From assembly GCF_008274215.1 (NCBI RefSeq), contig NZ_VTPS01000008.1, forward strand, positions 49,491 through 113,490: a stretch of DNA of 64,000 nt, written 5' to 3'. A program made the translations under genes and the position numbers. The stretch is from Calorimonas adulescens (GTDB taxonomy: Bacteria; Bacillota; Thermoanaerobacteria; Thermoanaerobacterales; UBA4877). Position 1 is the stretch's first letter. Every line of letters starts with the position of its first letter. Positions 1 to 8,267 of this stretch are shown piece after piece. The notes under the pieces are model-generated. The model ran no database searches. It saw nothing but the letters and a program-made list of their open reading frames with translations, and was not told the DNA's origin.

Positions 1-334
1 CAGTGGTCTTTAATTCCTTGGTAACACCTCCGTCCGTCAAAATTATTGGTACAGCCTTATTTATAGTTACAGTCATGCCATCTTTCAGCTTTATGTCTCT
101 GCCCGGATATACCTTATCCTCCGGGCCAAGTTCTATACCCTTTTCAGTCAAAAACTCTCCTACGGTTGTCTTATAAGTCTTATAGGATTGGACTGTACCA
201 TCCACACTGACCTTTACATCCTTTTCCAAAAACATGACCCCAAGAAAAAGGGCAAAGGCAACAGTGCAAACTATTGCTGCAGTAAGTATGGGTAAGCTTA
301 TCCAGTTCTTACTGCCTGTACAGTTTGTCTCCAT
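1..334 (-). CDS. yabE: YabE-like protein with DUF348 (ubiquitin-like) repeats, N-terminal part
   Basis: The gene runs off the left edge; only about 111 N-terminal residues are visible. ATG at 334 follows an AGGAGG box 7 nt upstream. A short basic/polar start is followed by one hydrophobic segment (about residues 12-32), so the protein is membrane-anchored or secreted. Next comes a domain of the DUF348 type (VKVSVDGTVQSYKTYKTTVG, then a YPGRDIKLKDG stretch) and the start of a second copy. Family members usually continue into G5 and 3D domains and act in cell-wall remodelling or spore germination; that part lies outside the window. Its place after tatD matches yabD-yabE order in Bacillus. The product family is fairly secure, the exact role is not. 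Confidence 0.72.
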   Translation of the reverse strand, partial: METNCTGSKNWISLPILTAAIVCTVAFALFLGVMFLEKDVKVSVDGTVQSYKTYKTTVGEFLTEKGIELGPEDKVYPGRDIKLKDGMTVTINKAVPIILTDGGVTKELKTT

Positions 335-465
335 ACATCAACCTCCTATTTTTCATATTTGGGAGATAATTAATTTTAATATATCCATATTTATTTGTCA
401 AATTTTCTTACATAATATGGTATATAACAATCATATGCTAATTCTGCTAATTTTATACATGGCAT

Positions 466-493
466 TAAAAGAACCGGGTATAATACCCGGTTC
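466..493 (-). terminator. rho-independent terminator of the Met/Pro-rich gene
   Basis: A perfect 10-bp stem, GAACCGGGTA / TACCCGGTTC with a 3-nt loop (471-493), is followed on the minus strand by TTTTAA. The stem abuts the stop codon of the Met/Pro-rich gene at 494-496. Confidence 0.8.
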
Positions 494-835
494 TCACTCT
501 TCCTTCTTATATGGTGGCGGCGGTGAGGCAGGCATCCCCGGCATGCATGGCATACCGGGCATGGGCATCATTCCTGGCATACCAGGCATCATTCCGGGCA
601 TTCCGGGCATCCCTGGCATGCACGGCATACCAGGCATCATTCCGGGCATTCCCATGCGCTGGCATGTCTCTACCACCTCTTCCACAAGGTGCTCAATCGT
701 CTCCATGGCAAAGTACCTGAAAAACGGGTCCTGCATAATCATATGGACCATCATCATATCGTGCATAGGCATACCGGGATAAGGCATAACTGGTGAAGGA
801 TAGGGCATATATTGATCCTGTCCGTTATAATCCAT
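494..835 (-). CDS. Met/Pro/Gly-rich low-complexity repeat protein
   Basis: 113 residues from an ATG with a GGAGGTG box about 8 nt upstream. The N-terminal part (1-28) is Met/Pro/Tyr-rich, and a central helix-like stretch (about 29-60, with METIEHLVEEVVETCQRM) looks folded. Residues about 61-103 are a run of PGM / MPGM / PGMP units with two MPCMPGMP cysteines, ending in a charged PPPPYKKEE tail. There is no signal peptide or membrane segment. I do not recognise the family. Possibilities are a spore coat/exosporium-type low-complexity protein or a Met/Cys metal-binding protein; both are guesses from composition. It sits between tatD and yabE homologues, which are adjacent in Bacillus, and has its own RBS and terminator. 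Confidence 0.7.
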   Translation of the reverse strand: MDYNGQDQYMPYPSPVMPYPGMPMHDMMMVHMIMQDPFFRYFAMETIEHLVEEVVETCQRMGMPGMMPGMPCMPGMPGMPGMMPGMPGMMPMPGMPCMPGMPASPPPPYKKEE

Positions 836-888
836 ATATCTACACCTCCAATATCAAAGCTTCTATATTAATATATGTGGTGCAATAT

Positions 889-917
889 AAAAAGGTGAGG
901 AAATAATACCTCACCTC
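889..917 (-). terminator. terminator after tatD
   Basis: An 8-bp stem AGGTGAGG (893-900) / CCTCACCT (909-916) with an 8-nt loop is followed on the minus strand by TTTTTAT. The tatD stop codon (911-913) lies inside the stem. Confidence 0.75.
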
Positions 918-1669
918 AATTCAAAGAGGAGTATTGCATTGGTGTCTGTCTGCTCGATTACCATATCGACAGGGATTTCCCTTATTTCAGATACCTTTTG
1001 GGCAACCTTAGCCAAATATGACGGCTCATTACGCCTGCCCCTGTACGGTACAGGGGTAAGATACGGACTATCAGTCTCTATCATATATCTGTCCTGCGGT
1101 ACATACCTCACCACTTCCGCAAGACCCGCAGGCAGGTTTTTGAAAGTAATAATCCCTGTGAAGGATATGAGAAGACCCAGAGACAAAATTTTTTTCATCT
1201 CATCTATACCTTCAGAAAAGCAGTGAACCACACCCTTTTCTAACCTTTCCTCTGCCATGATCCTGTACGCATCCTCAAATGATTCCCTTATGTGGACTAT
1301 CACAGGTAAATCCAGCTTTTTTGCTATGCGTACCTGTTCCCTGAATACCGCCTTCTGTACCTCTCTCGGTGAGAAGTCATAGTGATAGTCAAGCCCTATC
1401 TCACCTATTGCCGCAGGTCTATGTCCTCTTGCCATGTCTGAAAGCACATCAAGCTTTTCCATACTATCGCTGGAGTCGTGGGGATGAATACCCAAAGCCG
1501 GGGATATGATGCTATATCTTTCGGCAAGCTCTATAGACCTGTATGAGGTCTCTAAATCAGAGCCCGGGACGATAATGTTCGTAATCCCGGTCCTTTTTGC
1601 CCTGTCAAGCACCTCATCTATATCGCCATCAAACTCTTGTTCATTCAAATGAGCATGGGTGTCTATCAC
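911..1669 (-). CDS. tatD: TatD-family metal-dependent hydrolase/DNase
   Basis: 252 residues, the usual length for TatD/YcfH/YabD metal-dependent hydrolases (amidohydrolase-type TIM barrel), whose members show 3'-5' exonuclease or DNase activity. Visible metal ligands are HAH at 5-7, the EIGLDYHYD strand near 93, VIVHIRE near 128, VVHCFSE near 153 and IETDSPYL near 203. Start codon GTG overlaps the metG stop (4 nt), so it is translationally coupled to metG. The metG-tatD order is the Bacillus metS-yabD order. Cytoplasmic. High confidence for family; the physiological substrate is unknown. Confidence 0.93.
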   Translation of the reverse strand: MIDTHAHLNEQEFDGDIDEVLDRAKRTGITNIIVPGSDLETSYRSIELAERYSIISPALGIHPHDSSDSMEKLDVLSDMARGHRPAAIGEIGLDYHYDFSPREVQKAVFREQVRIAKKLDLPVIVHIRESFEDAYRIMAEERLEKGVVHCFSEGIDEMKKILSLGLLISFTGIITFKNLPAGLAEVVRYVPQDRYMIETDSPYLTPVPYRGRRNEPSYLAKVAQKVSEIREIPVDMVIEQTDTNAILLFELR

Positions 1670-3564
1670 TTGACCTTAACACCGCTTTCTATGTCTCTGT
1701 CTACGGTAAGTATGGAGAGGCTGTTTTCATTGGATGCCGCCAGAATCATACCATGAGACTCTATTCCAAACAGCTTGACCGGCTGCAGGTTGGCTACCAG
1801 TATAACCTTTTTACCTATAAGCTCCTCTGGCGCATAATACTTCGATATGCCGGAAACCACAGTCCTTTCCTCATTATCAACCTTGAGTCTCAGCTTTAAT
1901 AGCTTGTCTGATTTTTCTACCCTCTCCGCCCCAACAACCTCTGCCACCCTCAGCTCTACCTTTGAAAAGTCGTCTATGGTAATATATTCCCCTTTATTGT
2001 TCTGCCCTTTATCTCCCTTTACACCAACATTATCGGTAATCCTGGGGAAGATAGGACTGCCGCGCTTTACAACGGTACCTGCCTTTAAACCTCCCCATTG
2101 CTTTAACGAATCCCATGTGGCCATATCATCGTCGGCCAGGCCAATCTGCTCTAAAATCTTGACATAGGTATTCGGCAGATATGGCTTTAGCAGCACTGCT
2201 ATATACCTCAAGGCCTCGCAGGAGTTATACAGAACTGTAGCCAACCTCTCCCTCTTTTTTTCATCCTTTGCAAGGACCCATGGAGCAGTCTCATCGATGT
2301 ATTTATTCATCCTGCCAACAAGCTTCCATATCTCGGAGAGGGCATTGCTTATCTGCAGGGTATCCATACAATCCTCAACCTTTGCAGGCAGGGACAAGGC
2401 CATTTCAATCACTTCCCTGTCAAGCCCCTCAATGTTCCCTGCCTGCGGCACCACACCGCCAAAATAGTCCTCCACCATCTTGACTGTCCTGCTCAAAAGG
2501 TTGCCCAGGTCGTTGGCCAGGTCTGCATTTATCCTCTTTATCAGCGCCTCATTGGAGAATACACCATCAGCACCAAAGGGTACCTCCCTTAAGAGGTAAT
2601 ACCTTATGGCATCTACACCATATTTCTCAACAAGCAGGAGAGGGTCCACCACATTGCCCTTTGATTTGGACATCTTCCCACCATCTAAGACTAACCAGCC
2701 ATGCCCAAATACCCTCTTAGGCAGCGGCTCACCAAGAGACATCAGCATTGCAGGCCATATGATTGTGTGGAACCTCACTATTTCCTTACCCACCAGGTGC
2801 ACATCCGCTGGCCAGTATTTCTTGTATGCCTCATCATGGCCTGTAGAATAACCCAAAGCAGTTATATAGTTAGACAGGGCATCTACCCACACATAGATTA
2901 CATGTTTAGGGTCAAAAGGCACCTTAATGCCCCAGTCAAATGATGTCCTTGAGACGCACAGGTCCTCAAGGCCAGCCTTTATAAAGCTTATCATCTCGTT
3001 TTTCCTTGACACAGGCTGTATAAACTCAGGATTTTCTTCATAATACCTCAAAAGTCTATCGGCATAGTTGGACAGCTTGAAAAAATAAGCTTCCTCACTT
3101 ACCATTTCTACAGGCCTGCCACAGTCCGGACACTTCCCGTCTACAAGCTGGGTCTCTGTCCAGAAAGACTCACATGGGGTGCAGTACCAGCCCTTATATT
3201 CACCCTTGTATATGTCCCCTTTGTCATACATCCTTTGAAAGATCGTCTGGACTATCTTTTCATGCTCCTCATCAGTAGTCCTGATGAACTTATCGTAAGA
3301 GATGTCCATTACCCTCCAGAGAGCCTTTATACCACTTACAATCTCATCCACATATTGCTTGGGGCTTACCCCCTTGTCTTCCGCTATACGCTGAATCTTC
3401 TGGCCGTGCTCATCCGTCCCGGTAAGAAACATAACGTCATAGCCTGTCATCCTCTTAAACCTGGCCAGAGCATCCGCAGCCACAGTAGTATAGGTGTGGC
3501 CTATATGAAGTTTATCACTTGGATAATAGATAGGCGTTGTAATATAATAGGTTTTTCTCTCCAT
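1666..3564 (-). CDS. metG: methionyl-tRNA synthetase
   Basis: 632 residues. It charges tRNA-Met with methionine in the cytoplasm. HIGH is at 20-23, and the connective-peptide zinc knuckle shows two CxxC pairs (CTPC and CPDC, about 128-150). KMSKS lies near 300, followed by the alpha-helical anticodon-binding domain. Residues from about 530 form the C-terminal Trbp111-type tRNA-binding domain (DDFSKVELRVAEV, then LKLRLKVD), the dimerising extension found in Firmicute MetG. A GGTGG box precedes ATG 3564. It overlaps tatD downstream; upstream is a secreted protein gene with a 24-nt gap. Confidence 0.97.
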   Translation of the reverse strand: MERKTYYITTPIYYPSDKLHIGHTYTTVAADALARFKRMTGYDVMFLTGTDEHGQKIQRIAEDKGVSPKQYVDEIVSGIKALWRVMDISYDKFIRTTDEEHEKIVQTIFQRMYDKGDIYKGEYKGWYCTPCESFWTETQLVDGKCPDCGRPVEMVSEEAYFFKLSNYADRLLRYYEENPEFIQPVSRKNEMISFIKAGLEDLCVSRTSFDWGIKVPFDPKHVIYVWVDALSNYITALGYSTGHDEAYKKYWPADVHLVGKEIVRFHTIIWPAMLMSLGEPLPKRVFGHGWLVLDGGKMSKSKGNVVDPLLLVEKYGVDAIRYYLLREVPFGADGVFSNEALIKRINADLANDLGNLLSRTVKMVEDYFGGVVPQAGNIEGLDREVIEMALSLPAKVEDCMDTLQISNALSEIWKLVGRMNKYIDETAPWVLAKDEKKRERLATVLYNSCEALRYIAVLLKPYLPNTYVKILEQIGLADDDMATWDSLKQWGGLKAGTVVKRGSPIFPRITDNVGVKGDKGQNNKGEYITIDDFSKVELRVAEVVGAERVEKSDKLLKLRLKVDNEERTVVSGISKYYAPEELIGKKVILVANLQPVKLFGIESHGMILAASNENSLSILTVDRDIESGVKVK

Positions 3565-3588
3565 TATTCAATGTCCACCTTCCGTATA

Positions 3589-4335
3589 TTATTTATTGTC
3601 CTCCCAGTATAAAATCTTCCATGTACCATTTGTAAGCTTTGCAAGATAAATTGACCTGCCGGCAATCCGCACTGTGGCCCTATCGTCCTCCAGGATAGTA
3701 TACTTTTCACCATCCGACGTCTTATACTCCTCCGGATTGCCCATAAATGTCAGCGCTACAAGATATGGATTATTTCTCCATGTGGCATTGTTGTTCACAT
3801 AGGATACCATATCCTCCGGTTCTTTAGTCAGACTCCTTATCTTATAACCGGTCTCAAATTTTTCCAGTGTTACAAGCCCGTTATATATCACAAAGGCACT
3901 CTTATCCCCATCTATCTCAGTGTTTACAGTCTCATAAAAATATCTCGGATAAACAAACTGGCCTGTCTTTTCAAAACCGGCCGGGATCACCTTTATCACT
4001 GCAACATTGGCGGTATCCTTCCACGAATCTACAAAGTCCTTATACCCTAACCTGCTCTGATACGAATCGCTTAAAAGACCGTAGGCATACTCATAAGGTT
4101 CCAGTCCTTTAGACCCATCAGGCGCACTGGTCGCATAATACAGGGCATCAAAGAACGCATTTACATAATCCTCAGGTGCTGTAAAATCAGTCTTCCCTGG
4201 TGGATAGAATTCCGGTTCCCTGACTTCTATATTTATGAACTTTCTCTTTTCCACTCCTGTACCCGTATCAGCAAATACCGGCACAACTATAGCTGCAATT
4301 AAAAGCATTGAAATTAGCAAAGACCATCTTTTCAT
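3589..4335 (-). CDS. secreted protein of unknown function
   Basis: 248 residues with a clear Sec signal peptide: MKRW, hydrophobic core to about residue 20, then VFADTG as probable cleavage site. The mature part is a soluble mixed alpha/beta protein with no cysteine. It has a region about 55-115 (YVNAFFDALYYATSAPDG, YEYAYGLLSDSYQSRLGYKDFVDSW) that resembles NTF2-like or DUF4878-type folds, in which a helix pair precedes a curved sheet. I cannot name a family with confidence. Its ATG overlaps the stop of the fumarase beta gene (ATGA), so it is co-transcribed with the fumarase pair, and metG follows 24 nt later. Confidence 0.8.
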   Translation of the reverse strand: MKRWSLLISMLLIAAIVVPVFADTGTGVEKRKFINIEVREPEFYPPGKTDFTAPEDYVNAFFDALYYATSAPDGSKGLEPYEYAYGLLSDSYQSRLGYKDFVDSWKDTANVAVIKVIPAGFEKTGQFVYPRYFYETVNTEIDGDKSAFVIYNGLVTLEKFETGYKIRSLTKEPEDMVSYVNNNATWRNNPYLVALTFMGNPEEYKTSDGEKYTILEDDRATVRIAGRSIYLAKLTNGTWKILYWEDNK

Positions 4336-4892
4336 TTTGTAAGCCTCCCATACTGTTTAATACCCATCTCGTACTGATTATTCCCATAACAGTCTATGGC
4401 AACTATTGCAGGAAAGTTTTCAACCTCAAGCATGTAGACAGCCTCAGGGCCTAAGTCCTTAAAGGCAATTATACTGCTTCTTTTTACACAGCGTGCTATC
4501 TTTGCACCCGCACCGCCAACCGCCACCATATACACAGCCCTGTTTTTTACCATGGACTCTATGACACCCTTTGACCTTTCACCCTTGCCCACCATGCCCT
4601 TAAGTCCCATGTCAAGCATGGTTGGTGTGTAGCTGTCCATCCTGCCGCTTGTGGTAGGCCCTACAGAACCAATAACCCGGCCTGGCCTTGGAGGCGTCGG
4701 TCCGGCATAATATATTACCTGCCCCTTTACATCAAAGGGAAGCGGTTCTCCTTTCTCGATCAGCTCCATCATCCTCTCGTGGGCTGCATCTCTCGCTGTA
4801 TATATTGTTCCCGTAATATAGACCCTGTCACCGGCTATGAGCCTCTCTACTGTATCATCACTCAGAGGAGTGGTGATATGGACCTCTCTCAT
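4332..4892 (-). CDS. Fe-S hydro-lyase (class I fumarase/tartrate dehydratase type), beta subunit
   Basis: 186 residues from ATG 4892, which overlaps the alpha-subunit stop (ATGA) and has a GGTGATATTAGG box; a longer start would lie inside the upstream gene. This is the C-terminal-type subunit of two-subunit Fe-S hydro-lyases. Visible landmarks are GDRVYITGTIYTARDAAHER, YYAGPTPPRPGRVIGSVGPT, and MVAVGGAGAKIARCVK. With the alpha subunit it would interconvert fumarate and malate in an incomplete or reductive TCA branch. The sequence alone does not separate fumarase from L-tartrate dehydratase; fumarase is more likely in an anaerobic Firmicute. Confidence 0.88.
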   Translation of the reverse strand: MREVHITTPLSDDTVERLIAGDRVYITGTIYTARDAAHERMMELIEKGEPLPFDVKGQVIYYAGPTPPRPGRVIGSVGPTTSGRMDSYTPTMLDMGLKGMVGKGERSKGVIESMVKNRAVYMVAVGGAGAKIARCVKRSSIIAFKDLGPEAVYMLEVENFPAIVAIDCYGNNQYEMGIKQYGRLTK

Positions 4893-5731
4893 CCTAATAT
4901 CACCTCTCCATGCCTTGCCGCATGACATTGAATGGCACAGGCTACCGGTAGCGATGCAATATGCGTAGGCATATACTCAATATGGACATCTAAGGCCGTC
5001 ACCCTGCCCCCCAGCCCTTGAGGCCCTATTCCTGTATCATTGATCATCTTTAAGAGCTCCTCCTCTAAGGCTGCATACCTGCTGTCCGAATTGCGGCTGC
5101 CAATCGACCTCAAGAGCGCTTTCTTAGCCATCAAGGCTACCTTCTCAAAATTGCCTCCTATACCCACGCCCACGATAATGGGCGGGCATGGGTTTCCTCC
5201 TGCATTCCTTACTGTATCTAATATAAACCTTTTTACCCCATCCACACCATCGGCAGGTTTTAGCATCCTCAGTGCACACATGTTTTCACTCCCTGCGCCC
5301 TTTGGTGCTACCACTATGCGGAGTTTATCGCCCGGTACCACATCCACGTGAATAATCGCCGGGGTATTGTCGCCGGTATTTACCCTTTCAAACAGCGGCT
5401 TTCTGTCTACAGATTTCCTGAGATACCCCTCCCTGTAGCCCTTAGACACCCCCCTGTTTATAGCATCCGTAAGGCTTCCCCCAACGATTGTGGCATCCTG
5501 TCCCAGCTCTACAAACACAGTAGCCATCCCGGTGTCCTGGCACATGGGCACACCCTCGCAGTATGCAATATTATCATTTTCAATTATCTCCTGCAGTATG
5601 CTCTTTCCCAGTTCAGACTCCTCAACATCCAAAGACTTCTTTAGGGCTTCCATGACATCCTCTGGAAGCTTGCTGTTAGCCTCCATACAGAGCCCGGCCA
5701 CTGCATCGGTTATCTCCTCTGCACTAATCAA
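4889..5731 (-). CDS. Fe-S hydro-lyase (class I fumarase/tartrate dehydratase type), alpha subunit
   Basis: 280 residues, the normal size of the alpha (N-terminal-type) subunit. Three cysteines suited to bind the [4Fe-4S] cluster are in CEGVPMCQDTGMATVF (about 58-75), GAGSENMCALRML (about 145-157) and GGNPCPPIIVGVGIGG (about 177-192). Together with the overlapping beta gene it forms a two-subunit oxygen-sensitive hydratase. Start ATG 5731 has a GGAGGGG box. The cluster fits an anaerobe, and the suf operon at 26-31 kb could supply cluster assembly (inference). Confidence 0.9.
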   Translation of the reverse strand: MISAEEITDAVAGLCMEANSKLPEDVMEALKKSLDVEESELGKSILQEIIENDNIAYCEGVPMCQDTGMATVFVELGQDATIVGGSLTDAINRGVSKGYREGYLRKSVDRKPLFERVNTGDNTPAIIHVDVVPGDKLRIVVAPKGAGSENMCALRMLKPADGVDGVKRFILDTVRNAGGNPCPPIIVGVGIGGNFEKVALMAKKALLRSIGSRNSDSRYAALEEELLKMINDTGIGPQGLGGRVTALDVHIEYMPTHIASLPVACAIQCHAARHGEVILG

Positions 5732-5954
5732 CTAAATCCCCTCCAGTTATTACTAATATATCACACCGCACCAGCTTCTTCAATAATTTTTGTGGCCTGT
5801 TCCTTAAGCATTGCAGGATTATAATTTGGACTTCATAGTTATACTGGTGAATGTCTTTTTATTTAACAGAACTGGTTTTTCTATTTTGGGCTTATCATAT
5901 TTTTGTATCACAATATCTATTCTGGTCAGGCCGCAGCTCCATTATTTAATAATC
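5732..5954 (-). other. intergenic region, possible decayed coding remnant
   Basis: This lies between spmB and the fumarase pair. On the minus strand, short open stretches read like former protein (for example NPAMLKEQATKIIEEAGA just upstream of the fumarase RBS, and RIDIVIQKYDKP further up), interrupted by stops. No family is recognised. The same stretch must also hold the fumarase promoter. Confidence 0.25.
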
Positions 5955-6473
5955 TCAAAAGAGTAAACTGGCTATAAGGCAGGAAATAAGAATGCCTATT
6001 ACATCTGAGGCCAGGCCGGCAAGGAGGGCATACCTCATCTTCTTTATACCTATAGCTCCAAAGTACACAGAAAGCACATATAAGGTAGCCTCAGAAGAAC
6101 CGTATATCATGGACGCCAGTATACCTATGTATGAATCGGGTCCATATTCCCTGATAAGGTCCATGGCTATCCCAAGAGAGGCACTGCCAGAGAGAGGTCT
6201 TAAGATGGCCAGGGGCAATAACTCTACCGGAATACCCGCAGCAGAGGTTAATCTGCCAATGGTTTCTACTACTATTTCCATAGCACCCGATTCCCTGAAC
6301 ATGTTTACCGCCACTAACATGGCAATAAGGTAGGGCAGTATATTGACGACAGTCTTAAGTCCCTCCTTTGCCCCCTCAACAAATACTTCATATACCTTTA
6401 CCCCCTTAATAATACCTATAAATGGTATGCCAACCAGCAGTAAAGGAATAATATATCTTGAAAGGCTATTCAT
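5955..6473 (-). CDS. spmB: spore maturation protein B
   Basis: 172 residues, an integral membrane protein with several hydrophobic helices and the family-typical GVKVYEVFVEGAKEG and LRPLSGSASLGIAMD, followed by YGSSEATLYVLSVYFG. SpmA and SpmB act together in spore core dehydration and heat resistance in Bacillus and Clostridium. ATG overlaps the spmA stop by 4 nt, giving the usual spmA-spmB order. In Bacillus these genes lie elsewhere (near dacB), so the placement beside abrB is local. Confidence 0.93.
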   Translation of the reverse strand: MNSLSRYIIPLLLVGIPFIGIIKGVKVYEVFVEGAKEGLKTVVNILPYLIAMLVAVNMFRESGAMEIVVETIGRLTSAAGIPVELLPLAILRPLSGSASLGIAMDLIREYGPDSYIGILASMIYGSSEATLYVLSVYFGAIGIKKMRYALLAGLASDVIGILISCLIASLLF

Positions 6474-7060
6474 ACCTTGTATCTCCTGTATGCCATTCTT
6501 ATAAGGAGTGTTACAATAACAGACATAGCTGCAGCAGTGATTGATGAAATCATGATGGGCAGAACAATGGCGGCCGGGTCTTTTGACCCCTCTACCGCTC
6601 TAATGGCTATCATGGTGGTCGGCATGAACTGCACGCACTCTGTATTAAGCACCAGAAACATGCACATGGCGTCCGAAGCAGACTCTTTGTCCGGATTCAA
6701 TCTTTGAAGCTCTTCCATAGCCTTTATCCCCATAGGCGTGGCTGCATTACCCAGCCCAAGCGTATTGGCTGAAAGGTTCATTATCATGGCGCCCATTGCC
6801 ATGTTGTCTTCAGGAAGTTCTTTAAATAACGGCTTCAGAACAGGGTACAGTGCTCTTGAAAGCAAATTTATAAGGCCAGAATGTTCAGCTATCCTCATTA
6901 TTCCAAGCCATAGCCCCATAATGCCAATGAGACCAATGGAGATCTCCACAGCATCTTTAGCACCGTTCATTATTGCCTGGTTCAACTGGTCTATCCTCCC
7001 TGTCAGGACTCCAACTATTGCGCTTATGCCTATAAGGGTAAACCAGAAATAGTTAATCAT
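6470..7060 (-). CDS. spmA: spore maturation protein A
   Basis: 196 residues from ATG 7060, chosen because an AGGAGGTG box lies just upstream; the GTG 9 nt earlier falls inside that box. Membrane protein with Gate/nucleoside-recognition-type helices and family landmarks NGAKDAVEISIGLIGIMGLW, SANTLGLGNAATPMGIKAM and FLVLNTECVQFMPTT. Works with SpmB in the mother cell or forespore membrane during spore maturation. Transcribed away from the abrB-like gene with a 140-nt divergent gap. Confidence 0.93.
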   Translation of the reverse strand: MINYFWFTLIGISAIVGVLTGRIDQLNQAIMNGAKDAVEISIGLIGIMGLWLGIMRIAEHSGLINLLSRALYPVLKPLFKELPEDNMAMGAMIMNLSANTLGLGNAATPMGIKAMEELQRLNPDKESASDAMCMFLVLNTECVQFMPTTMIAIRAVEGSKDPAAIVLPIMISSITAAAMSVIVTLLIRMAYRRYKV

Positions 7061-7132
7061 TTTCAGCACCTCCTATGGAAACCATATGAGCCCTTTGCGC
7101 ATATTATGAGATTAAATTACATTAAAAAAATG

Positions 7133-7161
7133 TTGACTTTATTTGTAAAATCTGGTATCCT
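7133..7161 (+). promoter_or_regulatory. sigma-A-type promoter of the abrB-like gene
   Basis: TTGACT at 7133-7138 and TATCCT at 7156-7161 are separated by 17 nt, 39 nt upstream of the start codon. The -35 is strong and the -10 moderate. Confidence 0.55.
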
Positions 7162-7200
7162 TAAAATATAAATTTTGTCGAAATTTGGAGGGGAAGAAAC

Positions 7201-7446
7201 ATGAAATCAACGGGAATAGTTCGTAAAGTAGATGAACTGGGCAGAGTAGTAATACCAATTGAGCTTAGAAGGACTTTAAACATTGCAGAAAGAGATGCCT
7301 TGGAAATTTATGTGGATGGAGAACAGATTATATTAAAAAAGTATGAACCAGCCTGCATATTCTGCGGCAACGCCAAAGATGTGGTAAACTATAAAGGTAA
7401 GAACATCTGCAAAGACTGTCTGGACGAATTAAAAAAAGAGGCTTAG
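7201..7446 (+). CDS. AbrB-family transition-state regulator with C-terminal zinc motif
   Basis: 81 residues. Residues 1-48 are the swapped-hairpin AbrB DNA-binding domain (STGIVRKVDELGRVVIPIEL, then RRTLNIAERDALEIYVDG). The C-terminal part has CIFCGNA and CKDCLDE, two CxxC pairs about 18 residues apart that could bind zinc. This longer form is common in clostridia, where paralogues act as transition-state repressors of sporulation and motility. RBS is GGAGGGG. The stop codon overlaps the convergent rsmI stop by 4 nt. Synteny with abrB next to yabC/rsmI in Bacillus supports orthology; the target set is unknown. Confidence 0.9.
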   Translation: MKSTGIVRKVDELGRVVIPIELRRTLNIAERDALEIYVDGEQIILKKYEPACIFCGNAKDVVNYKGKNICKDCLDELKKEA

Positions 7447-8267
7447 ACCTCTTTAAAAATATCATAGACCTCTCTTTTGGTGACACCGGCTTCTTTCGCT
7501 GCCAGTTTAATCGCATCCATCTTTTTCATGCCCTGGTCCATGTACCTCCTGGCCAGGCCTCTGGCAAAGTCAATCCCCAGGAGAGGTTTTTCTTTTTCTG
7601 CACCCTCTACGACAATCACAAACTCACCCCTGGTGCCTTTCTCCTCAAAATATTTAATCGCTTCGCTGATTGTCCCTCTGAAGGTCTCCTCGTATACCTT
7701 AGTAATCTCTCTGCTTACCGATACATTTCGTTCACCCAGTGCATCCTTTATATCCCTTAATGTGCCCATAACCCTACGTGGAGACTCATATATAATAATG
7801 GTACGCACCTCATGTTTTAGCTCTTCAAGGATTTCATCCCTCTCTTTTTTCTTGCGGGGCAAAAAACCCTCAAAGCAAAACCTCCGTGTGTCAAGGCCAG
7901 AAAGTGCCAGTGCCGCAGTAAAGGCCGACGGTCCCGGCAGTACCTCTATCCGTATGCCGTTTTCAATGCACTTTTCCACTACAATCTCCCCAGGGTCAGA
8001 GATAGCGGGCATACCCGCATCACTTACCAAGGCCACATTTTTCCCTTCCAAGAGCATACCTATTATTTCTTCTGAGGCAGTAACCTCATTATGCTCATGA
8101 TAACTTATAAGCCTCTTATGTATATCGTAATGGTTTAAGAGCTTTATGGTATTCCTTGTGTCCTCAGCCGCAATCACATCCACCTCTTTTAGCACCTCTA
8201 AGGCCCTTAATGTTATATCCTTGAGGTTGCCGATGGGTGTAGCACAAATGTAGAGTTTGCCTGTCAA
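7443..8267 (-). CDS. rsmI: 16S rRNA (cytidine1402-2'-O)-methyltransferase
   Basis: 274 residues with the tetrapyrrole-methylase fold: KLYICATPIGNLKDITLRAL at the N-terminus, AEDTRNTIKLLNHYDI, the VSDAGMPAISDPGE SAM-site segment, and LPGPSAFTAALALSG. It methylates the ribose of C1402 in the decoding centre. The likely start is TTG at 8267, which overlaps the upstream methyltransferase stop. The C-terminal part (about 230-274) is the small RsmI HTH extension, ending in TKREVYDIF. Pairs with the upstream YabB-like gene as in Bacillus (yabB-yabC). Confidence 0.95.
   Translation of the reverse strand: MTGKLYICATPIGNLKDITLRALEVLKEVDVIAAEDTRNTIKLLNHYDIHKRLISYHEHNEVTASEEIIGMLLEGKNVALVSDAGMPAISDPGEIVVEKCIENGIRIEVLPGPSAFTAALALSGLDTRRFCFEGFLPRKKKERDEILEELKHEVRTIIIYESPRRVMGTLRDIKDALGERNVSVSREITKVYEETFRGTISEAIKYFEEKGTRGEFVIVVEGAEKEKPLLGIDFARGLARRYMDQGMKKMDAIKLAAKEAGVTKREVYDIFKEV

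Noticed and set aside
234..782. Plus-strand frame over the Met/Pro-rich gene
   Set aside because: It is a shadow of the GC-rich repeat with no RBS and crosses two minus-strand genes and a terminator.
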